The notes beneath the pieces are model-generated. The model was not told the origin of the DNA and did no database searches. It saw only the letters and a list, made by a program, of their open reading frames with translations. This document shows positions 41,428 through 49,548 of a DNA stretch of 64,000 nucleotides, piece by piece. The translations under genes and the position numbers were made by a program. The DNA is from CAZEAP01 sp964510315. Lineage in GTDB: Bacteria; Planctomycetota; Brocadiia; SM23-32. How positions within the stretch are numbered: the stretch's first letter is position 1; the number at the start of each line of letters is the position of its first letter. Location: NCBI GenBank assembly GCA_964510315.1, contig CAZEAP010000002.1, positions 1-64,000 of the forward strand, given 5' to 3'.

Positions 41428-42936
41428 TCAGGCTGTTTTCTTGCGTAGGGGCGAGGCTTTCCGGAGCACTTCCCGCGCGACGACGCGGTCGTCGAACGGT
41501 ATCCTGCGATCGCCGAGGTCGATGTGCTGCTCGCACCCCTTCCCGCAGATAATCACCATGTCCTCGGGGGAGGGCGCCAGCCCTACGGCCAGCTCGATGG
41601 CTCTGCGGCGGTCGGGCTCCACGCGGCAGGGCCGGCCACCTTCGACACCGCGGAGCATCTGCTCGATGATGTCCTCGGTGCGTTCGCTACGGCTGTTATC
41701 GGCGGTGAAGACCGCCGTGTCGGCCAGGTCGGCCGCAAGGGCTCCCATCAGCGGCCTCTTGGTCGTGTCCCTGTCGCCTCCGCAGCCCACCACGCAGACC
41801 AGCCGGCCCGTCACCAGCGGGCGGAGGGTGGTAAGCACTTTGCGGAGGGCGCCGGGCGTGTGAGCGTAGTCCACCGCCACCGCGGGCAGATCGCGACGTC
41901 CTCCGACGGTCACCTTCTCCAGCCGGCCCGGCACGCCGGGGAAATCCCGAAGGGCGTTGATGACGACCTCCGGAGCTACCTCGAAGGCGAACGCCGCCGT
42001 GGCGGCCGCCAGGACGTTCCGGGCGTTGTAGGCGCCGATCAGGGGCGTGCTGACCACGTAGTCGCCCAGCGGGGTCGCCACCAGTATGTCCATGCCGTCG
42101 GAGCCGCGGCCGAGGATGCTTCCCCGCAGGTCGGCCGGGGACCTCATTCCGTAACTCAGCACTTCCGCATCGGTTGCCTCCCGGAAGGAGTCCAGAAACT
42201 CGCTCTCAACGGGCAGGACGGCCACTGCCCCGCGGTCGAGCTGCTCGAAGAGCATACGCTTCGCCCGGGCGTAGTTCTCCCGCGTGCCGTGCATGTCCAG
42301 ATGGTCGCGGGTGATGTTGGTCAGGACGGCCAGATCGAAATCCACGTCGGCCACCCGGCTCTGCACCAGGGAATGGCTGCTGACCTCCATGCAAACGTCC
42401 CGGATTCCCGCGTCGGCCATCCTGCGGAGCCACCGATGAAGGTCGATCGGATCGGGCGTGGTCAGTTCCGATTCCACCCGCCGGCCCTTCAGTTGGTAAC
42501 CCAGCGTGCCGATGGAGCCCGCCGGGGACCCGGTGCGTTCCAGGATGGTGCGGAGGATTTCCGTTGTGCTGGTCTTCCCGTCGGTGCCCGTGACACCGGT
42601 GAGGCGGAGGGACCACGACGGGCGCCCCCAGAAGGCGTCCGCCATCCGGCTGAGGGCCCGTCGCGAGGAGGGCACCTGGACCATCGTAACGTCGGGGCGA
42701 GGCGACGGCGGCTGTTCGCAGACGACGGCGGCGGCACCCCGGTCCACCGCCTGGGCGATGAAGCGATGTCCGTCCACCTGCGTTCCCCTGATCGCGGCAA
42801 ATACGAACCCCTCCTGGACCAGGCGGGAATCATGGGCCAGCCCCCGGACCGCCGGGTCGCCGGGGTTCAGCACGCGTATGACCTCGATGGCTCGGATGAG
42901 CCGACTGAGGGGTTGGGGGACCTGTTGCGGACTCAT
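41428..42936 (-). CDS. murE: UDP-MurNAc-L-Ala-D-Glu:diamino acid ligase MurE
   Basis: The product (502 aa) adds the third residue of the stem peptide. ATP loop GVTGTDGKTSTTEIL (D where N is more usual), MEVSSHSL, LTNITRDHLDMHGT and VDYAHTPGALRKVL are all present. The residue-3 specificity motif reads DNSR (about residue 412) in place of the DNPR typical of meso-diaminopimelate enzymes. The arginine that contacts the second carboxylate is kept, so meso-diaminopimelate is the likely substrate. Its ATG overlaps the ftsI stop by four bases. Confidence 0.94.
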   Translation of the reverse strand: MSPQQVPQPLSRLIRAIEVIRVLNPGDPAVRGLAHDSRLVQEGFVFAAIRGTQVDGHRFIAQAVDRGAAAVVCEQPPSPRPDVTMVQVPSSRRALSRMADAFWGRPSWSLRLTGVTGTDGKTSTTEILRTILERTGSPAGSIGTLGYQLKGRRVESELTTPDPIDLHRWLRRMADAGIRDVCMEVSSHSLVQSRVADVDFDLAVLTNITRDHLDMHGTRENYARAKRMLFEQLDRGAVAVLPVESEFLDSFREATDAEVLSYGMRSPADLRGSILGRGSDGMDILVATPLGDYVVSTPLIGAYNARNVLAAATAAFAFEVAPEVVINALRDFPGVPGRLEKVTVGGRRDLPAVAVDYAHTPGALRKVLTTLRPLVTGRLVCVVGCGGDRDTTKRPLMGALAADLADTAVFTADNSRSERTEDIIEQMLRGVEGGRPCRVEPDRRRAIELAVGLAPSPEDMVIICGKGCEQHIDLGDRRIPFDDRVVAREVLRKASPLRKKTA

Positions 42937-44699
42937 GTGGACTCCTGTTCGTTGCGCGTGGGCGGGACGTCAAGGTAGTTGAGTGTTCTCCGGATGATCT
43001 CGCGCACGGCGGGTGCCGCGGCGAGGCCGCCGTAGTAGCCGTTCTTCGAAGGCGCTTTCAGGCAAACCAGCACGATCAGCCGGGCGTGCGGGACGGGAGC
43101 GATCCCGGCGAAGCTGGACAGATAGCGGCTGTCGCTGTAACCGCTGCCGTCCGGGCTGAGGAGCTGGGCGGTGCCCGTTTTCCCGGCCACCGGCCAGGCT
43201 TCCAGTTGGGCGCGCCGGCCGGTGCCTTCCGCCACTACCTGCCGGAGCATAGCCAGCACCTGCCGGGCGGCCCGGGGTGAGATTGCCCGTCCGACCAGGG
43301 AAGGCTCTTCGGCGCCGTAAATGACTTCCCCGTTTTGAGGCCGGACAACCCTGCGGATAATCCGGGGCTGCATCAGGACCCCTCCGTTGGGGAAGGCCGC
43401 AAACGCCCTGGCCACCTCCAGCGGGGTGAGGGCAAGCTCCTGTCCGAACGCCACGCTGACTACGCTGTAGCGGTTCCAGGCGGCAAGGGGCCGAACTATG
43501 CCGCCCACCTCCCCGGGAAGGGCGATGCCGGTGGGCTCTCCAAAGCCGAACCGTCGCATGCCCTCGTGGAGTTTGTCGGCGCCGAGTTCGAGGGCTATCT
43601 GCGCGGCTCCGATGTTGCTGGAGTGACAGATGATGTCGCTCACCGTGAGCATCCCGTGGGGGTGGGCGTCGTGGAGGGTCCGCTGCCCGATCTGCCATTC
43701 GCCGTTGTGGCAGTCGAACTCGGTGCCGGCGCCGACCACCCCGTTGTCCAGGGCGACCGCCACACCGAAGGGCTTCATGACCGAGCCGAACTCGTAGGCG
43801 GCACTGATCGGGATGTTGCGTTGATGAAGGAAAGGGGAGTCGGCGGGCGCACGGGGGTCGAAGGCGGGCCGCGAGGCGGCCGCCAGCACCGAGCAATCCC
43901 GCGCGTCCAGCACCAGCGCGGCCCCACTCTCGGGCTCATGCCGCTCCATCACTTTCTTCAGTTCCTGCTCCGCGACCTGCTGGACGTAGGTGTCGAGGGT
44001 CAGGTGAAGGTCCAGGCCGTTGAAGCGGCGGCGCGTCAGCCGGTCCAGCGAGGAGCGGATCACCTTGCGCCCCCCGTCACAGAGAACCTCTTCGGCCCCG
44101 GACCGACCTCGCAGGACGGCGTCCATCGACCTCTCCACCCCGGCCAGGCCTCTGCCGTCGATGTCGGTGAAGCCGACCACGTGGACTGCCAGGCGGCCCT
44201 GGGGGTAGAGCCTTTTGCTCTCCTTGCGCATGTGCACGCCGGGCAGTTCGAGCCGCCGGACACGGTGGGCGAGTTCGTCGGGTATCTGCCGCTTCACCCA
44301 GACGAAGCAGCAGTCTTTGTGCAGTTTTTGCTCCAGGCGGGAGGCGGAGACGTCCAGCAGGTCGCTCAGCAGCCGCGCCGTTCCGCGGGGCTCTCTGATC
44401 CCCCCGGGGTCGGCGAAAACGCTGTAGCGCTGCACGCTGGCGGCCAGTATGCGCCCCCGGCGGTCGTAGATGGTGCCGCGGCGCGCCGAGAGCCGGCGGT
44501 TCAGCATCTGTTGGCGTTCGGCCCGCCGGCGGTACTGATCGGCTTCCGCCACCTGGAGCTGAAACAGTCGAAGGGTCAAAAGCACGAAAAGGACGAGGAG
44601 CGCGCCGACGGCCACCGCGGCTTTGGTCCGCAGCACGGCACCGGCTCGGGGGGCTCCTCCGGCCATGTTCCGGTTCCTTTCCGTTTGCTCAGCGGTCAT
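42933..44699 (-). CDS. ftsI: Septal penicillin-binding protein FtsI (PBP3-type transpeptidase)
   Basis: A 588-residue class B PBP: short cytoplasmic tail, one TM segment (about 25-45), a non-catalytic pedestal beginning near RRGTIYDRRGRILA, and a transpeptidase domain. Active-site motifs are S306-V-M-K309, S360-S-N362 and the KTGT in PVAGKTGTAQLL. There are no PASTA domains. It cross-links septal peptidoglycan and would work with FtsW, three genes downstream. It overlaps ftsL by 11 bp at its start and murE by 4 bp at its stop. Confidence 0.93.
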   Translation of the reverse strand: MTAEQTERNRNMAGGAPRAGAVLRTKAAVAVGALLVLFVLLTLRLFQLQVAEADQYRRRAERQQMLNRRLSARRGTIYDRRGRILAASVQRYSVFADPGGIREPRGTARLLSDLLDVSASRLEQKLHKDCCFVWVKRQIPDELAHRVRRLELPGVHMRKESKRLYPQGRLAVHVVGFTDIDGRGLAGVERSMDAVLRGRSGAEEVLCDGGRKVIRSSLDRLTRRRFNGLDLHLTLDTYVQQVAEQELKKVMERHEPESGAALVLDARDCSVLAAASRPAFDPRAPADSPFLHQRNIPISAAYEFGSVMKPFGVAVALDNGVVGAGTEFDCHNGEWQIGQRTLHDAHPHGMLTVSDIICHSSNIGAAQIALELGADKLHEGMRRFGFGEPTGIALPGEVGGIVRPLAAWNRYSVVSVAFGQELALTPLEVARAFAAFPNGGVLMQPRIIRRVVRPQNGEVIYGAEEPSLVGRAISPRAARQVLAMLRQVVAEGTGRRAQLEAWPVAGKTGTAQLLSPDGSGYSDSRYLSSFAGIAPVPHARLIVLVCLKAPSKNGYYGGLAAAPAVREIIRRTLNYLDVPPTRNEQEST

Positions 44700-45021
44700 C
44701 CCGCGGGGCCTGTGCGACGGTAAGCGGAGAGCCCCCGTCGCGGGGCACGGGCTCGACCAGTTCGGGGGAGGCGGATTCGCTCTGCCGCTGCTGTTGCAGT
44801 TCCAATCCCAGCCAGGCCACCAGTGCGGTGATCCGACCGGGATTCTTCAGCTTGCTCAGGTGCGTCCTGTAGCTGGCCCGTTCGGCGCGCAGCTCCCGCA
44901 GGCGGCCGCGCAGTTCATCTATGCGATAGCCGACGCGCCGCATCCGGGCGCTCTGCCAGACGACGGCCAGCGCCATGAGGGCGACCAGGAAGATCACGCA
45001 GACTGTTTTGCCCGGCCTCAT
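44689..45021 (-). CDS. ftsL: Small bitopic division protein, FtsL-like
   Basis: A 110-residue protein with a short N-terminus, one TM helix (about 6-23, VCVIFLVALMALAVVWQS) and a periplasmic coiled-coil segment (about 28-58, rich in R, E and L) ending in KNPGRITALVAWLGLEL. Sequence alone is weak, as usual for FtsL. The topology, length and position between rsmH and ftsI make the assignment likely. It overlaps rsmH by four bases (ATGA) and ftsI by 11. Confidence 0.75.
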   Translation of the reverse strand: MRPGKTVCVIFLVALMALAVVWQSARMRRVGYRIDELRGRLRELRAERASYRTHLSKLKNPGRITALVAWLGLELQQQRQSESASPELVEPVPRDGGSPLTVAQAPRDDR

Positions 45022-45983
45022 CGGAGTGCCACCTTTCTTGCTGCCCGTAGCTGTGCGCTCCGGGCGCGCGGATTCTTCTGGATTTCTTCCTCCCCGGGGG
45101 TCAGCGGAGAAGGCGTAATCAGCTCCAGAAGCCCCTTCTCACTCTGACGTCGCCAGGCGTGCTTCACCCTCCGCGCCTCCAGACTGTGGTAGGTGATGAG
45201 GACGGCGCGGCCTCGGGGATTCAACAGCTCCGGCATCGCCTCCAGCAGCTCCTCCAGCTCCTCCAGCTCCCGGTTGACGTAGATGCGAAGTGCCATCATT
45301 ACCCGGGTGGCGGGGTGTATGCGCCACGTGCGCCGGCGGGACGAGCGGCGGGCAATTACCTGCTTGACCAGCTCGGCCAGCTCCGCGGGGGTCTCGATGG
45401 GTCTCTCCCGGCAGACGGCGGCGGCGATTGCCCGGCTGTGCCGCTCCTCGCCGCAGCGGTGGAAGATTTCGGCAAGCTCCCTCTCCGGCGTGCGGTTGAC
45501 CACCTCCCAGGCGGTCAGGCGGGCGGAGGTGTCGTAACGCATGTCGAGCCGCTCCTCGGACTCGAAGGAGAAGCCACGCTCGGGGGTCTCCAACTGGTGG
45601 GTTCCCACGCCGAGGTCGGCCAGCAGCGCGTCGAAGCCCTCCCGTTCCGCCTCCTCGGCTACATCGGGTGCCTGGCTGAACCGTGCGTGGAAGAGCCTGA
45701 ATTCGGAGGGGGCCTCCTCCCGGAGGCGGCGCCGGGCGATGTGAAGCGCATCCAGGTCCGCGTCGATACCCACCAGCAGTCCCTCCGGGCCCACCGCTTC
45801 GGCCAGTGGCAGGGAGTGGCCGCCGGTGCCGACGGTGAGGTCCAGAACGGTCTGCCCGGGCGCGGGGTCGAGCAGTTCCAGGACTTCTGCCACCATTACC
45901 GGCTGATGGAGGGGCATGGAGTCCCGGGGGGTCTGGCTTTCCAATGCGACCACCGCCTCGCGCTGCTGGTGAGAAAGGAGCAT
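45018..45983 (-). CDS. rsmH: 16S rRNA m4C1402 methyltransferase RsmH (MraW)
   Basis: The product (321 aa) methylates N4 of C1402 in 16S rRNA. The SAM motif is VLDLTVGTGGHS; other family blocks are PLHQPVM, ADLGVGTHQLETPERGFSF, WRIHPATRVMMALRIYVN and VLITYHSLEARRVKHA. Two of these differ slightly from the common forms (DLGVSS becomes DLGVGT). The gene is second in the dcw cluster, 38 bp after mraZ. Confidence 0.95.
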   Translation of the reverse strand: MLLSHQQREAVVALESQTPRDSMPLHQPVMVAEVLELLDPAPGQTVLDLTVGTGGHSLPLAEAVGPEGLLVGIDADLDALHIARRRLREEAPSEFRLFHARFSQAPDVAEEAEREGFDALLADLGVGTHQLETPERGFSFESEERLDMRYDTSARLTAWEVVNRTPERELAEIFHRCGEERHSRAIAAAVCRERPIETPAELAELVKQVIARRSSRRRTWRIHPATRVMMALRIYVNRELEELEELLEAMPELLNPRGRAVLITYHSLEARRVKHAWRRQSEKGLLELITPSPLTPGEEEIQKNPRARSAQLRAARKVALR

Positions 45984-46021
45984 GCTCGGTCCCGTTCTTC
46001 ACCCGCGGCGCCCGGGGGGGA

Positions 46022-46624
46022 TCAGTCCTGGCCTTCGCCGCCGTCCTGGGAACTGGCCCGGGGGTATGCCGGGTCGAGCAGTTCCGCCGCCGTCTGCTGG
46101 AAGGCCTCTTTGTTCTCTTCCAGGCGCTCCTCGGCCAGGTCGCTGCGGGTGAGTTCAAGCCTGTTGTTATGGGCCGCTACCACGACGTGCTCGACCGTCT
46201 CGTCGATCTCGGCGTGCTGACGCAGACGGTCGGGCACCAGCAGCCGGTTCTGCTTGTCGGCTTCGACGAACCGCATCTGGTCGTAGAAGTAATCCCGGGC
46301 GCGACGGACCAGTTCATGGTCCATGCCCGGGGGCGGATTCTCGAAGCTGTCAATGGCGAGGGAGATGTTGGGGACCGGATAGAGAAATATGCGCCGGCGG
46401 GTGCCCGGCACCAGGTAGAAGGCCAGTCTTCGGCCGGCGGAGGTCTGGTCCAGCGAGGAGGATTGCTGCCGCACGCGGATGAGTTCTTCCCGCAGCACGT
46501 TGGCCAGATGGTCGGGCAGACGGAAGCGCCCCCGCCGGTCCAGGCTGAGCTTCTCCCAGTGGCCGGCGAGGCGGACCAGGGCCCCGTTTCCATCGGCGCC
46601 CATTTGTCTCTCATCTATGCCCAT
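46022..46624 (-). CDS. mraZ: MraZ-like transcriptional regulator
   Basis: A 200-residue protein at the head of the dcw cluster. It keeps a recognisable pair of SpoVT/AbrB-type units: LSLDRRGRFRLPDHLANVL near the N-terminus and RFVEADKQNRLLVPDRLRQHAEI later, each resembling the MraZ D-x-K-G-R-x-x-x-P pattern. It is longer than the common 140-150 residues, with an extra segment between the units and a polar tail. MraZ binds repeats upstream of its own gene and controls the cluster. The ATG at 46624 has AGAGGA upstream. Divergence from canonical MraZ makes the assignment strong by context but moderate by sequence. Confidence 0.78.
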   Translation of the reverse strand: MGIDERQMGADGNGALVRLAGHWEKLSLDRRGRFRLPDHLANVLREELIRVRQQSSSLDQTSAGRRLAFYLVPGTRRRIFLYPVPNISLAIDSFENPPPGMDHELVRRARDYFYDQMRFVEADKQNRLLVPDRLRQHAEIDETVEHVVVAAHNNRLELTRSDLAEERLEENKEAFQQTAAELLDPAYPRASSQDGGEGQD

Positions 46625-46914
46625 TTATCCTCTTTTTATGCTCCCTATCTCCCGCTGCTACCTGGCTATTTTGCTGTAACCCCCGTTTTCCCAGGGCTAT
46701 AAGAACGCTTCCTGTGTAGAATAGATGACCGGAACGCTAAGAATACTAACGGCCGAATGGCCTCCTGTCAAGGGTTTTTTTCGCTGTTTTTTCGGTTTTT
46801 CCCCTCCCATTGCTGCGGCACCCCCGCAGGAGGGGACCGGTGCTCCGGGGGTTGCCCGGCGGAAGGAGTCCGTTAGAATCTCCTCGCCGGCTACTTTGTG
46901 CGGGGAGGAATGCG
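46625..46914. other. Divergent control region between mraZ and ruvX
   Basis: The 290-bp gap is AT-richer near the mraZ side. On the minus strand it contains TGGGA-AAACG-GGGGT (46693-46679), a 10-bp periodic G-block reminiscent of MraZ boxes, and a further GGGAGATAGGGAG. A clear promoter faces ruvX. No convincing -35/-10 pair for mraZ was found. Confidence 0.4.
46852..46879 (+). promoter_or_regulatory. Candidate promoter for ruvX
   Basis: TTGCCC (46852-46857), a 16-bp spacer and TAGAAT (46874-46879) lie 35 bp before the GTG start. Confidence 0.6.
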
Positions 46915-47358
46915 GTGATCGTGATGGGCCTGGATTACGGGGAGCGGCGCATCGGCGTGGCCGTCTCCGATGAGCTGGAGGTCGCCGCTCACCCGTTGAC
47001 CACCATCGAGCGGGACGGAGCAGAGATGGAGCGCATCCGCGAACTGGTCGGGGAGCGGGGTGTGGAGCGGATAGTGGTGGGGCTGCCGGTCCGGATGGAC
47101 GGGACCGAAGGTCGCCAGGCGCGGAAAGTCCGGGGATTCATCAAGCAACTTCGGCGGGAGGTGCCGGGACTGGAGGTCGTCACCGTCGACGAGCGACTGA
47201 CCACCGCCCGGGCTCACCGGGACTTGTCCCGGATGGGCGCCGGCATGAGAGAGCGACGCCGGAGCGTCGACCGGATGGCGGCCCAGCTCATACTGCGCCG
47301 CTACCTGGAGCGGCGGCGCTGGCGCCGGGAGCGTGAGGAGTCGGCCGATGATTCTTGA
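46915..47358 (+). CDS. ruvX: Putative pre-16S rRNA nuclease / Holliday junction resolvase RuvX (YqgF)
   Basis: The product (147 aa) is an RNase H-fold nuclease implicated in pre-16S rRNA 5'-end maturation. Catalytic-site blocks are present in order: GLDYGERRIGVAVSD (first acidic residue), VVGLPVRMDGTEGRQA and VTVDERLTTARA. The C-terminus is basic. A GTG start at 46915 is chosen because GGGGAGG lies six bases upstream; an ATG at 46924 is an alternative. It is divergent from mraZ and converges on the ROK kinase. Confidence 0.92.
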   Translation: MIVMGLDYGERRIGVAVSDELEVAAHPLTTIERDGAEMERIRELVGERGVERIVVGLPVRMDGTEGRQARKVRGFIKQLRREVPGLEVVTVDERLTTARAHRDLSRMGAGMRERRRSVDRMAAQLILRRYLERRRWRREREESADDS

Positions 47359-47386
47359 AGAGCTTTGGAGGGGCGAAGGGGTCGGG

Positions 47387-48334
47387 TCAACGGAGCTGGA
47401 AGGAGCGGGCGGCGCCGATAAGCCCGGCCGTGTCGGGCAGTTCGGCGAATCGGACGGCCACCTCCCGGCGGGAATCTTCCATGGTCCGCCACTCCACCTC
47501 TTCCAGCACCGGCTTCATCAGCATCTGCCCCGCACCACAGACCCCTCCGCTGAAAACGACGACGGCGGGATTGAGTATGTGCATGATGTTGGAGACGCCG
47601 ACCCCGAGGTAACGGCCGGTCATCTCGATGTTTTCCCGGGCGAGGGCGTCGCCCGCAACCGCCGCCTCGTGGATATCCTTGGCGGTTAACTGCTGGAGTT
47701 CGTCGGCCAGGGAGGTCGTGGCCCCCGCCTCGACTGCTTCCCGCAGCCGGCGCACCATGGCGGTGGCGCTGGCGTGGGCCTCCAGGCATCCGCGGTTGCC
47801 GCAGCCGCACTTCGGCCCTTGCGGGTCGATGCTCATGTGGCCGATCTCGCCGGCGACGCCGCTGACCCCGTGCCAGACGCGCCCTCCCAGCACGATCCCC
47901 CCGCCGATTCCGGTCCCCAGGGTCAGCAGCACCAGTGAGGGAGCGCCCTGTCCGGCCCCCATCCACTGTTCGCCGAGTGCCGCCGCGTTGGCGTCGTTCT
48001 CCAGCGTGCACGGCAGGTCCATCCGCTCCTGGACCATCCGCCGAAGGGGGATGTCGTGCCAGCCCGGCAGATTGGGGGAGAAGGTGACGATCCCGTTTTC
48101 CAGGTCGATGGTTCCGGGGCTGCCTACGCCGATCCCTTCCACCGCCCGTGCGCTGCATTCGGCGCGCTGCAGCGTCTCCCGCGCCGCCCGGCAGATGCGG
48201 CTGGCCACCGCCTTCGGTCCCTCTTCCGCGCGGGTGGGAATGCTGTGCCGTTCCTGCACTTCCCCCTCGGGGGAGACCAGCCCCGCTTTGATATTCGTGC
48301 CTCCAAGGTCTACGCCGATGACGGGTTGACTCAT
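47387..48334 (-). CDS. ROK family sugar kinase (glucokinase-like)
   Basis: A 315-residue ROK kinase. The N-terminal phosphate-binding GVDLGGTNIKAGLV, the central ENDANAAALGE, LGTGIGGGIVLGG, and the zinc-linked EIGHMSIDP...CGCGNRGCLEAHAS motif are all intact. Glucose is the most likely substrate, but ROK kinases also act on other hexoses or amino sugars. Its ATG overlaps the stop of an upstream 38-codon frame (ATGA), and a strong promoter lies at 48507-48535. No HTH domain is present, so it is an enzyme rather than a NagC-type repressor. Confidence 0.92.
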   Translation of the reverse strand: MSQPVIGVDLGGTNIKAGLVSPEGEVQERHSIPTRAEEGPKAVASRICRAARETLQRAECSARAVEGIGVGSPGTIDLENGIVTFSPNLPGWHDIPLRRMVQERMDLPCTLENDANAAALGEQWMGAGQGAPSLVLLTLGTGIGGGIVLGGRVWHGVSGVAGEIGHMSIDPQGPKCGCGNRGCLEAHASATAMVRRLREAVEAGATTSLADELQQLTAKDIHEAAVAGDALARENIEMTGRYLGVGVSNIMHILNPAVVVFSGGVCGAGQMLMKPVLEEVEWRTMEDSRREVAVRFAELPDTAGLIGAARSFQLR

Positions 48335-48447
48335 GCGGACCTTCTCCTGCCGAAGTGCTTGACTTCCCGCTTGGACAGCGCGGCCGGCACATCACCGCAG
48401 GGCTGGCTGGCCGGGCGGATGATGCTCTTGGCGCTGGCGCGTTCCAT
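48331..48447 (-). CDS. Small coupled reading frame upstream of the ROK kinase
   Basis: Between the promoter at 48507-48535 and the ROK gene is a 38-codon frame starting at an ATG at 48447 and ending in TGA. The TGA overlaps the ROK ATG as ATGA, the pattern of translational coupling. The product is basic (MERASAKSIIRPASQPC at the start, KREVKHFGRRRSA at the end) and matches nothing I recognise. A weak GGAAG precedes it. It could be a leader peptide that gates ROK translation, a small protein, or chance; the overlap and the fit to the transcript argue for the first two. Confidence 0.45.
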   Translation of the reverse strand: MERASAKSIIRPASQPCGDVPAALSKREVKHFGRRRSA

Positions 48448-48506
48448 GCGAAACTTCCGTGGACTGGTTGCGCACGGGGGCGGTAGTTGATAAGGTCGGC
48501 GGGGTG

Positions 48507-48535
48507 ATTCTACTTTTGCCGTTTGGACGTGTCAA
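48507..48535 (-). promoter_or_regulatory. Strong sigma-70-type promoter for the ROK unit
   Basis: On the minus strand TTGACA (48535-48530), a 17-bp spacer and TAGAAT (48512-48507): a perfect -35 and five of six at the -10. It leaves a leader of roughly 165 nt before the ROK gene, enough for the small frame. Confidence 0.8.
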
Positions 48536-48558
48536 GGTTGCCCTCTGGGGAGGCGCCC

Positions 48559-49488
48559 ATGGCGGAGGAGGCGGACATGTGCTGGGCGCTTGTCGGTGCC
48601 ACTGCGAGCGGGAAGACAGAGGTGGCCCTTGAGCTGTGCCGCCGGAACGGGCTGGAAGTGGTCTCCGTCGACTCGATGCAGGTCTATCGGGGTATGGACA
48701 TCGGCACGGCGAAGCCCACCGAGCGGGAGCGGCAGGTTGCCGAACACCACATGATCGACGTGCTGGAGCCGGAGGAGCGCTGCAACGTGGCTCGCTTCTG
48801 CCGGATGGCCGAGGAGGCCGTCGAGCGCATTCGGGCGCGGGGGCATCGGCCCCTGCTGGTGGGCGGGAGCCCCATGTACTTCAAGGGATTACTGTGGGGA
48901 TTGATGGAGGCGCCGGGCCGGGACGAAGAGCTGCGCCGCCGCCTCCGCCGGCAGTACGAGCAGAACGGCCCGGAGGCGATGCACCGGCGGCTGGCCGAGG
49001 TCGATCCGGAGGCGGCCGAGCGCATTCATCCCAACGATGTACAGCGACTGGTCCGTGCGCTGGAGTTTTACGAACTGACCGGCCGGCCGATCAGCCGGCG
49101 GCAGGACCAGTTTGAGGGCCCGCCGAGGAAAGCCCACCGCATGGTGGGGCTGCGGTGGCCCCGGCCGAAGCTCTATGAGCGGATCAACCGCCGCGTGGAG
49201 AGGATGATGGAGCAGGGGCTGCTCCAGGAGGTGAAGGGACTGCGGGACAGGCTGGGTCCCCAGGCCAGCCAAGCCGTTGGCTACAAAGAGCTTATGAGTT
49301 ATCTGGACGGGGAGGCGAGCCTGGAGGAAGCCGTCCGGCTGGTAAAGCGCAACACCCGACGCCTGGCCCGGCACCAGATGACGTGGTTCCGTCGCTTTCC
49401 GGTCGACCGCTGGATTGCGCTGGATGAGCCGGCGGATGTGCCCGCGGTGGTCCACACATGCCGGGTGGTTTTCCAGGGGGCAGCTTGA
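48559..49488 (+). CDS. miaA: tRNA dimethylallyltransferase MiaA
   Basis: The product (309 aa) adds the dimethylallyl group to A37 of tRNAs reading UNN codons. P-loop VGATASGKTEVALEL, SVDSMQVYRGMDIGTAKPT, HHMIDVLEP, VGGSPMYFKGLLWG and the later VGYKELMSYLDG are standard MiaA blocks. The ATG at 48559 is chosen because GGGGAGG lies five bases upstream; an upstream TTG lacks a site. The stop codon lies within the -35 box of the pilM promoter. Confidence 0.95.
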   Translation: MAEEADMCWALVGATASGKTEVALELCRRNGLEVVSVDSMQVYRGMDIGTAKPTERERQVAEHHMIDVLEPEERCNVARFCRMAEEAVERIRARGHRPLLVGGSPMYFKGLLWGLMEAPGRDEELRRRLRRQYEQNGPEAMHRRLAEVDPEAAERIHPNDVQRLVRALEFYELTGRPISRRQDQFEGPPRKAHRMVGLRWPRPKLYERINRRVERMMEQGLLQEVKGLRDRLGPQASQAVGYKELMSYLDGEASLEEAVRLVKRNTRRLARHQMTWFRRFPVDRWIALDEPADVPAVVHTCRVVFQGAA

Positions 49489-49513
49489 CACCCCCGCGGG
49501 GTTTCGCTATCAT
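49485..49513 (+). promoter_or_regulatory. Promoter of the pilM-secretin operon, overlapping the miaA stop
   Basis: A perfect TTGACA (49485-49490), a 17-bp spacer and TATCAT (49508-49513). The miaA TGA (49486-49488) lies inside the -35 hexamer. It is followed by AAGGAGG (49532-49538) before the pilM ATG. Confidence 0.82.
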
Positions 49514-49548
49514 AAACGGCGTGTTTGTCAGAAGGAGGCGAAGCGCAA

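Noticed and set aside
47387..48334. NagC-type ROK repressor
   Set aside because: There is no N-terminal helix-turn-helix domain; the kinase motifs start at residue 6.
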